NCBI RefSeq assembly: GCF_007655135.1
Contig: NC_045129.1
Span: 4,712,001 to 4,776,000 of the forward strand
Length of the DNA stretch: 64,000 nt
Direction of reading: 5' to 3'
DNA from: Punica granatum
Taxonomy: Eukaryota > Streptophyta > Magnoliopsida > Myrtales > Lythraceae
Positions 31,001 to 43,060 of this stretch are shown here, one piece after another. Both the position numbers and the translations under genes were made by a program. The notes under the pieces were generated by a model. That model saw only the letters and a program-made list of their open reading frames with translations. It made no database searches and was not told where the DNA came from. Positions within the stretch are counted from its first letter, which is position 1; every line of letters begins with the position of its first letter.

Positions 31001-34000
31001 TGTTCCACCATGCGCCATCTAGAAGTTTTCGTATGGAAAAAATATGAGACACTCATCTTATGCATCATCCTAAAAAATAGTGAGAAAATAGAAAAGGAAT
31101 TTTGGGCAATACATAAAGCACTGCAGAACCATTTCTTGATAAAATCTTCTGAAGTTCAGCAGCAGTAACGTCAGCTCCTGTGGTTGCAATCTTCTCCCCC
31201 CAATGAGTAAGCCAACCAGTATAGAACTCCCTATGACACGAGACTCATGAGCAACTAATGAGAGCTGGTTAAGTATGATAAAATGGCTAACTTTACTGTC
31301 TGTCCATAAATATCAGAAGAGACCCACGATGAAAGGGGAGGCGATTTTCCTGGGGCATTGAACTGTTTCTGCAACCTGAATACGGACCAGGGTTCTTCAC
31401 CAGTTGGAAAGTCGACAGCTGATACAAGAAAATTCACAAAGCAAAGGATAAGGAAACCTTTAGATCTGAAAAAGCTCTCACAGCAATGTTATTAAAGATA
31501 CTTTCTATTAAGAATGTAAAAATAGCTACCGAAACAAATATACGCATCCCTAGGCGAGATAGGATAACGCCATTTTTCTGTTAAGCATTGGACGCTCAAC
31601 ATTTTGCTTCCAACCTAAGCAACTAGGAAGCAAAAAATACAGGAGATCTGACCAAATTTGTAGCACGAGCTATTTCCAAACAGGTGAATCAATAAGCACA
31701 TTCTGCAAGGCAACACTTTTACCAAATACAGAGAATTTCTTTTATTTCTCTCTTCTGATAAACAACTCCATGCTTATTTTTTTACAGGTTTGTCAATAAC
31801 CTGTTATTTTTTCAGGAACTCATTTTCCAAAGTCCGCAAGCTTTCCAATGTCATCATAGTAAACTAATGAACAGCATCCTTCACATATAGAATAGTCAAT
31901 TTTGTCATGTATATTGAGGGTGCAATCCGTTTTGCATATCCCAAAAAGGTAGACCAATTGTTACATAATAAATTAGATCAACAAAAGCCTAAGCATCAAA
32001 AAAAGGGTTTCTGGAAAACCAGCAATACAGATGTATAACTCGTCAACCAGAACCAGAAGCAGCTAGCATGATAAATGACAATCTCAAACTTTCCAGTGAG
32101 AATTCACTGACGCATGTAACTGATATGCACAGTTTGTGCCGAGAAAACAAAGAAGACATGCCTCTCCATTTCAATCAGAGTTTTCACCTGAGAAGACATC
32201 ATTTCTGCCAATTGTTCCCTTTCTAAGAGTTTCTAGTGTACCTCCATCTGTGGTGTATCTGAAAAATCAAGAAAAATATCTAAGTGAAAAAGGCAGTAAA
32301 AAAAAAAAGAAAATGGCAGCATTTATAGAGCCATAAAAGAATCATTTCTAGACAGATTTAAATGATTGACATGATCATGAATTTGCAATAGTTATATTCA
32401 AGGCATCGAAATTCAGATGAACTGATTTGCATGCATTTTTTTCTTTTTGAGGTGGGTGGGATGTAGAATTATGTGTGGGTTAATAAATTGCAAACTCCGC
32501 AGCAATAGTAAGCTAAAATTTAACATGTACAGTAACATATGCTGACTAAACCATTTTCAAGTAAAGAACCCTTACAGGATTACATCATTGCCAAGGTGCC
32601 CTTGAGCCACTCTTACGAGATGACTAAGGTAAGATTTGTCTTCCCCAAATGACCCATATTCATTTTCAATCTGCACAGCAATTTTTAGAGATCAACTTGA
32701 CGGTTTAGAAGTGAAGTGACATCAGAATTAGCAGCCAAAAGCTGAAAGAACAAATTGTACGTTCATTAGAAATGCTAATAATAATATCAACTATCAAGGC
32801 CGTTTTGAGTTTTGGATATATTCAATGGTCTAGGAGTCGGATAAACTTAATACTACCTGACATTGAATGAAAACGCTTCGAAATAATTGAGATATTTAAT
32901 TTTTTTCCCCGTGTTATATTATTCATATCTATTAAACCTTTACCAATAAAAAATATATACTGCAGATGTTCAAATAAGCTGCATGATAGATACCACACCA
33001 AGCTTCAGCAATTAATGTAGGTATCACCAAGGTCAGATCATTGTCGCTCGACAACTATGCGAGTATCGAATAGTATATTTTTACAGCCCAGGCAAGTATT
33101 TCAAAACATAAATGAGAAGCTGATGACGGACAACAAAATTCAGCCACTCCCAAGTTGAGAGCAATTTGTATTCCAATAAAAGAAATTTTCCAAATTCCTT
33201 GACTCAATATTAAGATTACATACATAAGCATCTTAGTTGGAGACTGTAGTCGAGAGAAGATACTACACTAATCCATATGTTTCACATGCAAGAAAGGAAA
33301 GGAATGATAATGGCATTGGGTGAAAATCGCTAGATAAAAATGAGATTCTCACATTTACACTGAAATATAAATAGATGCAGAAGCAGGTAATAGTTAACAA
33401 AGATTGAAATGACAGAAAAAGCTGCATATAAGTGCAACAGTATTGCAAAAATTAATGGAATTGTGTATCCAATCCCATCATCTTCCTATTCATGCATAAA
33501 ATTGGGCCATTGAAAGGCTAAAATTTCAAATTTTCAAAAATTTGGGTCGATGAATAGTGAACTGGAGGAGAGAGAAGGGGTGGGGAAAAATTGGAAAATT
33601 TTAAAAAATTTGGGTCGTTTTGAAATTTTAAAAAGTTTAAAGTTAAGTTACACAGAGTTTTACTCCTTTGCCAAACAGGCTATGGCTCATATTCCATCAA
33701 GTGCATAATAGTTTTCTTTCTCCGATGCTAATACCTAAGAAAAAGAGCATAGCCACGATTGCATACATCCAATTACCAATCAAGAGCTGTTCCCTTCTTT
33801 GCAAATCTTAATATTTATTTGTATTATCAACCAGAGTTAGTGAGTAAAATAGGCAGGCTTGTGTACCTGAACCATTATAACAGGGCCTCCATTCTCGTAA
33901 AGATGAGGAGCTACCTTCGGGAGTAGGACGCTCCACCAGCTTTCAACCTGTGATATTTCAGCACCAACCATCGACCAATTTATACAGGCCTGGAAAGTCG

Positions 34001-36896
34001 TAAATAAAGTTTTGCACGTGCACATTTGCCAAGACACTGAATGACCTGCTATTGAGACAACCACTTAAATCAATATGATCGGCACAGAGTAGCTCATATG
34101 TCTGGGATCAGATAATAATTAACATAAAATGGTTTCTTTTGAGAGAGATTTACAGTAAAATTAAACCTATCAAAATAAGATTGTTCACCAGCGTGAGCTT
34201 CAAAATTTTAGACGCTTGGATTTCTACGTTGTCCTCATATTCCTATTCGAGGACAGGTAATTGTCAGATAACATACCAACTGAATAAATTTGGGATCTGA
34301 TGATCTTAGCTTTACTGCTGGGTCCAAGGCAAGTAGCCAAGCTGGAAATCCTCCAAAATCCCACTCTGAAACAAAAGCAATAAACAAATAAGTGAACATC
34401 CAATAAAAATTGTATTACACCAAATATAAGAAAACCAAAGAGAACTTTGAACCTTTTCTTAAGGGTATGAAATATAATAACGTCATATGTGATCCAAAAA
34501 AAAATTAACGGTTTATGAATGAATGAATGGAAAAGTATTAATGGAGGGGAATTATATGGATTCGTCAAACACAAGAAATTTTGCTTACATCAGATTATCA
34601 ATAAAGAGGCCTATATTAAGATCATAAATCTCATATAGCACAGGTAAATGTCAACTTATATGATTTAATTCCAAAGAATGCTACAAACTCATAATCTAGA
34701 CCATAAGCTATCATTAAAACAATCAAACCCCGACTTTGTAATTTCTAGATGTTCCAACTTGAAACCTAATATAAATTCAAATTGGCACTTACAGAGATTC
34801 CTCAGAAATAAAATCATCTCTTCCAAAGAGAACCATGAATTTATTTTCAAAAGAATTTTTCCATAGTGAGATTTTATCACAGGTATTGTGCTGCAAATAG
34901 GAACATATGTAAAAAGGTTTCATGTCCTTTCAGAAATAAATCTATATATATATGGCCCCAAATATATCGGAGACTCTTAAACCAATGAAATAGAGCAAAT
35001 CCTACCAGATTCTGGAACAACTAAGTTTGAGGTAACTACCTGCGCATATATAAGGCCCAGGTCGGAGCATGACAAGAAGATCAAGTTTCTTGCAGAGCTT
35101 CAGAAATGATTCTATATCAGCGATACCCTCAAAAACTATCTTTCCGGGCTTTGGTTCATGTAGATTCCAAGGAACATAAGTTTGAATCGTATTTAAGCCC
35201 AAAGCCTTTGCTCTCAACAACCTATCTTCCCAATACTGCATGTGTCAACAAATAGCCACCTTAATCAGTATACTATGTAAGCATGACTCTGTTATATTCA
35301 GTTAGAAACAGAATTTCTAATTAAAATTAAAAATGGTAGACTAAAAAAAGCTAGAAGTTATGCAGATCAAAGCAAGCTTCAGAACTTTGCAAATCCCCAC
35401 ATTTCTCAATATTCTCAAGTTCAAATATCCAAGGCAGCACTGCTGTCACCCACATTTTAAAATTTGTGTTTTCATTTTCTGTCCAGATATCATAAAGTGA
35501 AATTGGTTTTAATACTTAAATAGATAAATGGTAATAGCCATCACCACAAAATGAAATAAATTTTGAAGTTCTATGGATACTATCCAGTCACAGAAAAATC
35601 TCAGTACCACATGATGATAGAAAAAGAATATTACCTCCGGTAGGACTCGGAAATAGTGCAGATCACCACCAATGATTTGGAAATGCTGACCATCTTTCCA
35701 AAATTTATCCTCAGAAATCTTAAATTTGTGGTGCCCAACCTAATTTTCATTCGGCAATGTATATACCACAGTTTAGCAAAAACTGGAATGATAAAACAGG
35801 GCAGCATCAAAGAATCAACGATGGAATACGGACTTGCATGATAGGAAACTCAACATTGGTAAATTTATTGATTGGCATATCGAACCACTCGGATGCACAA
35901 CAAACTATCCTCAAATCAGTAAGTACATTCAAAAGGCAGTCAACTATGTGCTTCTAGAAGTGGATGCTGATTGAGTCCCGTACAATATTCAGAAATCATT
36001 TGATGGGAAAGAGAATGGAGCGAATATATCTAGAGCTATTCTTTAATATGAAATTTGATCATGGAAGGCCGACAATCAGACGGATTTTAAAGCGATTTAT
36101 GCAAGACATATCCTACATTACCAATTAAAAACTTTAAGTCCCATAGTCATTTCCTCCAAACAAGACTATCTCCGTATTATGACCCAAATCCTACATTGAA
36201 GTCAATGATCCATGAGTACATTCAGCTTAGCATTTTTGGCTGATAAGGGCACGGTATTATACTCATCAGTTATTGAAGAAAAGAGTGGCATGAGTAATCT
36301 TCTCAAAGACTGAAAACTATGAATCATGGAGACAACATCTTTGCCACAAATTTTGAATTTTCGGGATCAATTCAATTAGTAATGCCACATATTCTCTGAT
36401 CAGTCCCGACTTCAATGGACCATGACCATATACTTCAAATTGACACGGCTTTGAAATGAATTACTTCTTCACAACATATAGATCAAGGCAGCTCTTACTC
36501 CTCACTTTCTTCTCCAATTCTTCGATGCCGCAGGCCAATTTTATTCATATGTAGTACGTTGAAGCACAACAAATTGATCCACCTTTACCAAAATTGCATG
36601 TGACATCAATTCTCCCACTCTTTACATTACATCTAAAGTTTCTATAAGATAAAATTCCATTACTAAAAATTACAAGCTGGAGTATAGCGAAGAGTTCAAG
36701 AAGTCGGGGAGCTTACTTTTCCAGGAGTGGGGCGGTGGCGGGAGAGGGAGGAGGCGAAGGAGGAGGAGGAGGAGAGGGAAGGGAGGTGGGCGAAGACGGG
36801 GACGAAGAATGCGGCAAGGACCATGAGGGAGACGGCGAGGGTGAGAAGAACCGTCGCCTTGAGGCCCCTTCCCCTCCGCTTGCTTCTCGGCGCCAT
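28091..36896 (-). CDS. BGAL17: Beta-galactosidase, GH35 family, BGAL17 type
   Basis: Nineteen exons on the minus strand join in one frame with GT-AG introns to 703 residues, close to the roughly 700 usual for this type. Exons: 36896-36717, 35739-35635, 35235-35040, 34365-34277, 33947-33867, 32670-32576, 32258-32188, 31418-31328, 31230-31113, 31018-30923, 30824-30776, 30645-30458, 30336-30265, 30103-29960, 29800-29750, 29269-29101, 28829-28684, 28546-28481, 28195-28091. Residues 14-36 are a hydrophobic signal or anchor after a basic start. [10 protein letters not shown] (82-91) begins the GH35 barrel. The predicted acid/base Glu221 is in IENEYG and the nucleophile Glu304 in [20 protein letters not shown] and the C-terminal GWGKGVA and NLGRFWP are family-typical. 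It should remove terminal beta-galactosyl residues from wall or glycoprotein glycans. A copia element sits 88 bp upstream of the ATG. Confidence 0.92.
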
Positions 36897-36983
36897 TGCC
36901 GACCTGGACTTGGATGCCGGAGCTGATGCCCGGTGGAGTGGAAGCAGAGCCGTTGCAGTGAACTTATCAGCAGCTGGGGTGGG
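36897..36983 (-). promoter_or_regulatory. Remaining 5' leader or proximal promoter of the beta-galactosidase gene
   Basis: Only about 87 bp of original upstream sequence remain between the ATG and the copia LTR. The interrupted flank continues at 41,950 (AGCTCTCATTTGAGC). Whether this is 5' UTR or promoter is not visible; no clear TATA box is present in it. Confidence 0.5.
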
Positions 36984-37143
36984 TGTGAAGATTGGATTGA
37001 TCCAACTTGAATTGCATTACGGTGAAAATAGGTTGTACAATCTCAAACAAAAAGGAAACTGGGTAATATTCTAAAACTCAAATCTAAAGACTTCCTAATA
37101 TATCAAGAAATTAATTACAATACAACGGGGAATATCCATAACA
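36984..37143 (-). repeat. 3' LTR of the copia element
   Basis: In element orientation it runs TGTTATGGATATTCC ... CAATCTTCACA, with TG and CA ends. It is 19 bp shorter than its partner through two deletions. Confidence 0.9.
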
Positions 37144-37369
37144 CTCCCCTCAAGTTAGAGCGTGAGGGTCACGAATGCCCAACTTACTTGGAGAATGAAG
37201 CGGAAGCGGTCTCTACCCAGTGCCTTTGTGAAGATATCTACTAGTTAAAAGACTCGTAGGTAAGTGAGTTGGTGCGGAGTTGGTGCGACCGTCCGTACTC
37301 CAAGGGAAAAAAGAAACCGCGTAACCATATAATTTCACTAACAACTGCCGCCATTGCTCAATATTCTGC

Positions 37370-38480
37370 CTCGGCAGATGAGCGAGAGACTGTGGTCTGC
37401 TTTTTCTTCTTCCATGGAATCGGACATCCTGCAAGTGTGATAAAATAACACGTAATGGAGCGATGGGTCAAGAGGCAACTTGCCCAATCCGAATCACAAA
37501 ATGTTTCGAGCTTGAGAAAAGTAGGTCGCAAAAAGATCCATTGACCATGAGATTGCTTCAAGTAACGTAGGACCCGCATGGCAGCATCTCAATGATCCTG
37601 ACGAGATTCCTGCATGAATTGGGCAAAAATATGGAGAGAATAACTAATTTCTGACCTAATGATGGTCAGATAAATGAGTCTCCCAATTAGGCGCATGTAC
37701 TTGATCGAATCTGATAACAAGTCACTTGAATTCACGAACAATCGATGATGTTGTTCCATAGAAAAAGGTGATGGTCGTGATGCCAACATACCACACTCAG
37801 TTAAGATGTCGATGACATACTTTCGCTAGCTAAGGAACAAACCAAAGCTTATTTTAGTGACTTCAATCCCAAGAAAATATTTCAGAGGCCCCAAGTTCTT
37901 GATCCGAAAGCATTTATCCCGATAATCCTTAAAAGCGTCACAGTGGCTAGGACTATTCTCAACTATGATCAGATCATCCACATAAACTAATACGCCAAGA
38001 AAGACATTCCCTTGAGTAAAAGTAAAAAGGGAATGATCCGCACCAGATTGATCAAAGCTATATTGTCGCAATTCATCAGCGAACTTTGAAAACCAGTTTC
38101 TCGATGCTTGACGAAGTCCATATAAAGACTTACGTAATCAGCACATATTGCCGTTCTTCGAAGAAGAGAAATTCGGAGGTAACTCCATGTAAACCTCTTC
38201 ATCCAAGTCTCCATGCAAAAAGGCGTTATTTACGTCCATATGAAGTATTTGCCACTCCTTTGCTACTGCAACCGTCAATAGACATCGCACAGTCACTGAC
38301 TTGGTCACTGGTGCAAAAGTCTCATGATAATCGATGCCCTCCACCTGGGTTAATCCCTTCGCAACTAGTCGAGCTTTATAACGTTCTATACTTCCATCAG
38401 CTCGACGCTTTACCTTTACACCCATTTGTAGCCGATAGGTCGTTTGCCAGGAGGAACTTGTTCGACCGTCCAAGTCTTAT
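37370..38480 (-). pseudogene. Copia reverse transcriptase and RNase H, broken
   Basis: Several frames in order carry [45 protein letters not shown], the polymerase core YVDDLIIV, LKYFLGIEV, then YLKQSHGQ, CDSDWASC and SSAEAEY of RNase H. Frame changes and stops separate the blocks, so no full enzyme can be made. Confidence 0.88.
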
Positions 38481-38773
38481 TTAACTCGAGAGCACGAATT
38501 TCTTCTGCCATTGCAACTCTCCCATCTCCGATCTCAAACGGCTTCTCGATAAGACGTGGGCTCTTTGTCATAATCAATCGCCGCTAGGAACACTTTGTGG
38601 TGATTGAAGATATTCGAATAACCAATAAATTTCTCAATGGTATAGGACATACCCGAGGAGTTCGAGGAGATGGGTAAATCAGGAGAGGGGGTCTTATAGT
38701 GTACGGTGTGAACAATAAAATCCTTGAAGCGTTCGGGAAGATTAGATACTCGTCCAGATCTCCGCAAATTTAT

Positions 38774-40010
38774 TTATGATGAAGTATTACCCGTGTTCAA
38801 TGTAGATATTTGTTCATTCTGCCCATAATTATCCCGACTTAACTGTGGATCCCCTAAAATAATACCCGGCCCGGAAATATGCCCTTGCTCTGCAGAGTTC
38901 ATTGGGCTCCCCCTCACTTCTGGATCTCGGCCCATGTTTCCCTTTTTCATTGGGCTCTCCTTCGCTTCAAAATTTCGGCCCACAAGTCCATCCATCTGGG
39001 CTGTCTTTGAATTTGCCCGTTCTGAGTTGGGCCCTGCCCGTGCTGTCTCCGACCTGGACCCTTCTTTATCTGCAGGCCTCACTTCAGCTTCTTGCTGCTG
39101 TCGACCCACACTTATCCCGGGCTCTAACTCTTCGCACCCATCCGGTGAAGAAGCTGACTGATGCCCATCCAAAAATAATAGGCCCCCTTTTCTTTCTTGC
39201 TTTAAATCTCCATTCCCTGCGGCAAAAGGAAATATCGTCTCGCAAAATCGAACATCCTTCCACACGAATATATGTTGATCCTTCATATAAGAAAGTCGCC
39301 AACCCTTCTTCGCATGGGAATATCCGATAAAAATACACTTCCGAGACCTTGGCGCAAATTTATCCTTGGTCCGTGTGTGTGCATAACATAACGATCCAAA
39401 AACTCGTAAATTCGAGTAGTTAGGCGGTTTCCCGAAAAGTACCTCATGTGGACTCTTGTTCCCAAGTAAAGGTGTCGACATGACATTTATTAAATGAACA
39501 ACAGTAGAAACATATTCTCCCAAAAAATGCGTTAGCAATGAAGCCCAAAACATGAGTGCCCGAGCCACATTCAGAATATGCCGATGTTTCCTCTCAACCC
39601 TGCCATTTTGTTGTGGCGTATTTGTACACGATGCCCGATGTATAATACCATGTGTAGAGAAGAAATCTTGTAACTCCCTTGATAAGAACTTCAACCCATT
39701 ATCACTTCTCATAGTCTTAATCGTGCGATCAAATTAGTTCTTGATTAAATTGAAAAAATCAATAATGAATCGTCGAGCTTCAGATTTTTCTCGTAATAAA
39801 TACAGCCACACACCCCGACTGAAAATCATCCACAATAGTTAAGAAATAGTTGGCCCCACAGCTAGCCTTAACTTTATACGGTCCCAACAAGTCACAATGT
39901 ATCAATTGAAATGGGTACTCAGCCTTATTCATACTCAAATCAAATTGTGAGCGTGTCTGCTTTGCTCTCAAGACATACGTCACATTCCTTATTTCTTCCA
40001 TCTTCATAAT
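38774..40010 (-). pseudogene. Copia integrase, broken
   Basis: An upstream block (40,007-39,780) holds HCDLLGPYKV and the first catalytic-type Asp in FLTIVDDFQSG. After a frame break, 39,712-38,774 has the second Asp in RSDNGLKF and the Glu in NTPQQNGRVERKH, spaced as in a D,D35E core, then the GYSHAKKGWR region. The HHCC part upstream is degraded. Confidence 0.85.
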
Positions 40011-40104
40011 TCAAATTAATACCATTCAACCTTATGGTGCGAGATGGATAACCAAGCCTCCAATATCAGATGTCAGTGGATTCCTCTATGACTGCCTGAC
40101 ATGT

Positions 40105-40455
40105 CTACGGTGCGATCCCCACTCGCCTCAGATAATAGGACCCCCCTCGAAGTTCACCTACTTCAAGCGTCCTCCGAGAGGTGCGTTCCTGGATCACATA
40201 AAAATCATAGGAAAAAGTCACAAAACAATTCATCTCCTTTGATAATCGAGCAATAAAGATTAAATTGCAATTGAAAGTGGGCACATAAAGCACGTTAGTT
40301 ATCTTGACGGAATTAGTAATCTTCACGGTTCCTATTCGGGTGGCTTGTATTATGCCCCCATTAGGAATATGAATCGGTGCCCCCCCTCTAATCGGAAGAG
40401 ATGTTGAAAAATTTTCAAGATATCCGATCATATGCCTTGAAGCTCCCGTATCCAA
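40105..40455 (-). pseudogene. Copia aspartic protease region
   Basis: Starts with the active-site motif DTGAS, followed by HMIGYLENFS, a GT-rich middle and ITNVLYVPTFNCNLI. This is the usual copia protease layout. It ends at a stop before the integrase. Confidence 0.8.
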
Positions 40456-40586
40456 AATCCACTCGCTCTATAAATGAGTCGATTAGAATCTGCGGTGTCC
40501 TAGGTGATCGTATCGAACAATTTCTGAAACTGCTCGTCGGGTATGGCTTTCAGTCGCTTAGCCCGTGAGCCCCTTCCCTGCACGGT

Positions 40587-41743
40587 TTAGGCCATGTTCG
40601 CACAATCTGGGCCTTGCTGGAAGTGAGGTTTCGCCCGCGGCCCACTTCTGGGCTTAGTCTGCCCATGTCCAGGCCCCTTTCCAGCATTTGTCTTGGACTT
40701 TGAATGCCAAGATGGGTAGCCTATCAAGGCCCAGCAGGTATTTTTCGAGTGGCCCAGTTTGTCACAATGAGCACAGACCAGTCTTCCTTCTGGGTTTTGC
40801 TGAAAATCGCGAAAGCGTCCTCTTTTTCCTCCATGCCCTGTTTCTCCTCTCGCCATGAACACCGCCGCTTCAGAGGTGGATTCTCGAGTCCCAGTAACGA
40901 GCCTCTGTCGTTCTTCATTCGTCACCATCTTGTACACTTTATTCAAGTCAGGCATCAGCTCGATACTCAGAATCGTTGACCGAATCGTGTTGAATTAGGA
41001 GGTAAGTCCCATGAGGAACTGATACGATTTCTCCGTTTCTCTCTGAGCAATAATCGTGGCGCTTGCTCTACAACTACATCCTAAATGCTCGAGGTAAAAC
41101 TCCAATTCGTCCCAGAGTAGCTTGAGCTTGCCGTAGCAATCTCGTATACTCGATCCCTCTTGTTTGAGGAGACATATCACGGTCTTTATAACTCCAATTC
41201 GTCCCAGAGTAGCTTGAGCTTGCCGTAGTAATCTCGTATACTCGATCCCTCTTGTTTGAGGAGACATATCTCGGTCTTTATCTGGAAGACCCGAGACTGA
41301 TTTCCCTTGGAATACCTCTCCTTGAGGTCGTCCCACAAATTCATTGCGTCTACTGCATAAGCTACTATAGCTCGTAGATTTTCCTCCATTGTGTTGAACA
41401 TCCACGCTATAACCGTGGAATTGCATCTCTCTCATCTCTTCCTTAAGGGATCGTCTTCTCCCGGCTTCTCGAGAGAACCATCAATAAAAGCCAGTTTATT
41501 CCTTGCCCGAAGTGCAATTAGCATTGCACGTGACCATGTGAGATAATTGTTGCCATTGAGTGTGCAACCAATTATCTGAACCCCTGTGCTATCTGATGAA
41601 GCTAGGTGATAGACTGGAGGAACCTCCATGCCCCTCCCAGAGCTGTCTCCAGCCTTCCTTGCCGAGCCTGTGTCTTTCATGGGACTCTTCTCATCGTCGC
41701 TAACATCTGACATTTTGAAGTCATAAAATTTTAATTGGTTCAA
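40587..41743 (-). pseudogene. Copia gag, broken
   Basis: The first frame (41,743-41,432) has the N-terminal LNGNNYLTWSRAM segment. After a frameshift, MEENLRAIVAYAVDAMNLWDDLKERYS and LLKQEGSSIRDYYGKLKLLW follow. The part down to 40,587 carries the zinc knuckle CAHCDKLGHSKNTC (CX2CX4HX4C). A 92-bp internal tandem duplication lies in the middle. Confidence 0.85.
41099..41281. repeat. Tandem duplication of about 92 bp within gag
   Basis: CTCCAATTCGTCCCAGAGTA through GAGGAGACATATC is present twice head to tail (about 41,099-41,190 and 41,191-41,281), differing at a few bases. It repeats the LLKQEGSSIRD coding segment and adds to the damage of the gag frame. Confidence 0.85.
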
Positions 41744-41753
41744 GAGCGTAGGC

Positions 41754-41765
41754 GCTCTGATACTA
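41754..41765 (-). other. Primer binding site of the copia element
   Basis: TAGTATCAGAGC directly abuts the 5' LTR and differs at one base from TGGTATCAGAGC, the site for initiator Met-tRNA used by many plant copia elements. Confidence 0.8.
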
Positions 41766-41944
41766 TGTGAATATTGGATTGATCCAACTTGAATTGCATT
41801 ACGGTGAAGTGCAAAATAAATAGATTGTACAATCTCAAACCAAAAGGAAACTGGGTAATATTCTAAGATTGAAATCTAAAAGTTCCTAATATATCAAGAA
41901 ATTAATTACAATACAACTGTACACAATCGGGAATATCCATAATA
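41766..41944 (-). repeat. 5' LTR of the copia element
   Basis: 179 bp, in element orientation TATTATGGATATTCC ... CAATATTCACA. The first dinucleotide has changed from TG to TA. GTGGG follows at 41,945. Confidence 0.9.
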
Positions 41945-42929
41945 GTGGGAGCTCTCATTTGAGCAAAGTCCCCCCCTCCATCAATGGCGGACTCAAAGCT
42001 AACAAACAGATTCTCTACGGAGTTCGTCATGGCTGTCGAGCTCGAGCTCTTCTGTCTTGTCGTTTACTTGTGGAATTTTGGGAGTCGTTGACACGTGGAC
42101 AGAAAATTCTTCTTTTAGCCCCCAAAGTCTCATATTCTATCCAACTAGCCCCGCTAACTTTTGTATTATTTCCGATTTGCTCCTCAGGAAATTCTGTGCT
42201 TGAACTTTGATCACAATCTACTCTACTCACATACAACAACTCGGAATCTCATGAAAATTGGCCCGAGTGAAAATAACACATCGAGGTGAAATATGCGATG
42301 CCGCTGACCTGTACTTTTATCGTACTTGATTTAATGCTTGCTTATATATGAGGTATTATTGTTTCAATTCTCGAATAGTGATTGTATTTCGTTGTCTTCT
42401 CAAAAATAGTATATTCAATAATTTTTGTTTTGGGTTTCATAGTCTTTAAGAAAGAATGTTATGATTTAACTATACTTCCTTATTTTTTCTGAACTTTGAT
42501 ATCGACAAGGTGCCTACCATCCGACAACGATACTTTTTTGTATTTATGCTCTAACGGTGGATGAGAAAGCGATTATTGATCTATAAAATAGAAGCTTGGA
42601 TTTATTTTTTTGCTAGATATGAAGCTCGCATGTATTAAGTAACGCATCAAACTGACGACAAAAATCGTCCATTTATAGCTGTTGTCTCGGTTGTCCGTAA
42701 TGTTATTAATAGGATTGGGGTTTACATCATCTAGAAACAATCTGAGTGAAAATTGAGACAAAAAAATTTTTACCCTAATTTATTTGGCCATTAATTTTGA
42801 ATTATATAAGCAGTCTCTTTCATTGGAGGAATTTTTGGCAATATTTTTCGTGGAAGGAAAGAAACTATGCAGTAGGAAAAGATATGCATTATTCAAAAAT
42901 AATGTATTATTATAACGCATGCCTTAATT

Positions 42930-43060
42930 TGATATTCAAGATATAAATTCGATATTCGTTATGGGATTATACGTTCTCCTTTATTAGCTATTATGATTTT
43001 GATTTTATCATACCATACTTATGAATCTTTATTGTAATCGAAAGGGAAATACATTAACCT
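42930..43060 (+). mobile_element. SINE-like fragment
   Basis: AAATTCGATATTCGTTATGGGATTATACGTTCTCCTTTATTAGCTATTATGATTTT carries the B box and body of the family seen at 5,269, ending ATGAATCTTTATTGTAATCG. Confidence 0.5.

Larger units (their letters stand above)
36984..41944 (-). mobile_element. Ty1/copia LTR retrotransposon, decayed but structurally whole
   Basis: 4,961 bp, flanked by the 5-bp target duplication GTGGG (36,979-36,983 and 41,945-41,949). It has short LTRs of 160 and 179 bp. The primer binding site TAGTATCAGAGC, one base off the initiator Met-tRNA type, is next to the right LTR, and a purine tract GAGGGGAG precedes the left LTR. Minus-strand domains appear in copia order: gag with zinc knuckle, protease, integrase, reverse transcriptase with YVDD, and RNase H. 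Several frameshifts and stops break the polyprotein, so it cannot move on its own. The two LTRs differ at about ten sites plus two indels, so the insertion is not young. Confidence 0.93.

Noticed and set aside
38902..39330. Open frame of 142 codons on the plus strand
   Set aside because: Antisense to the integrase region of the copia element.
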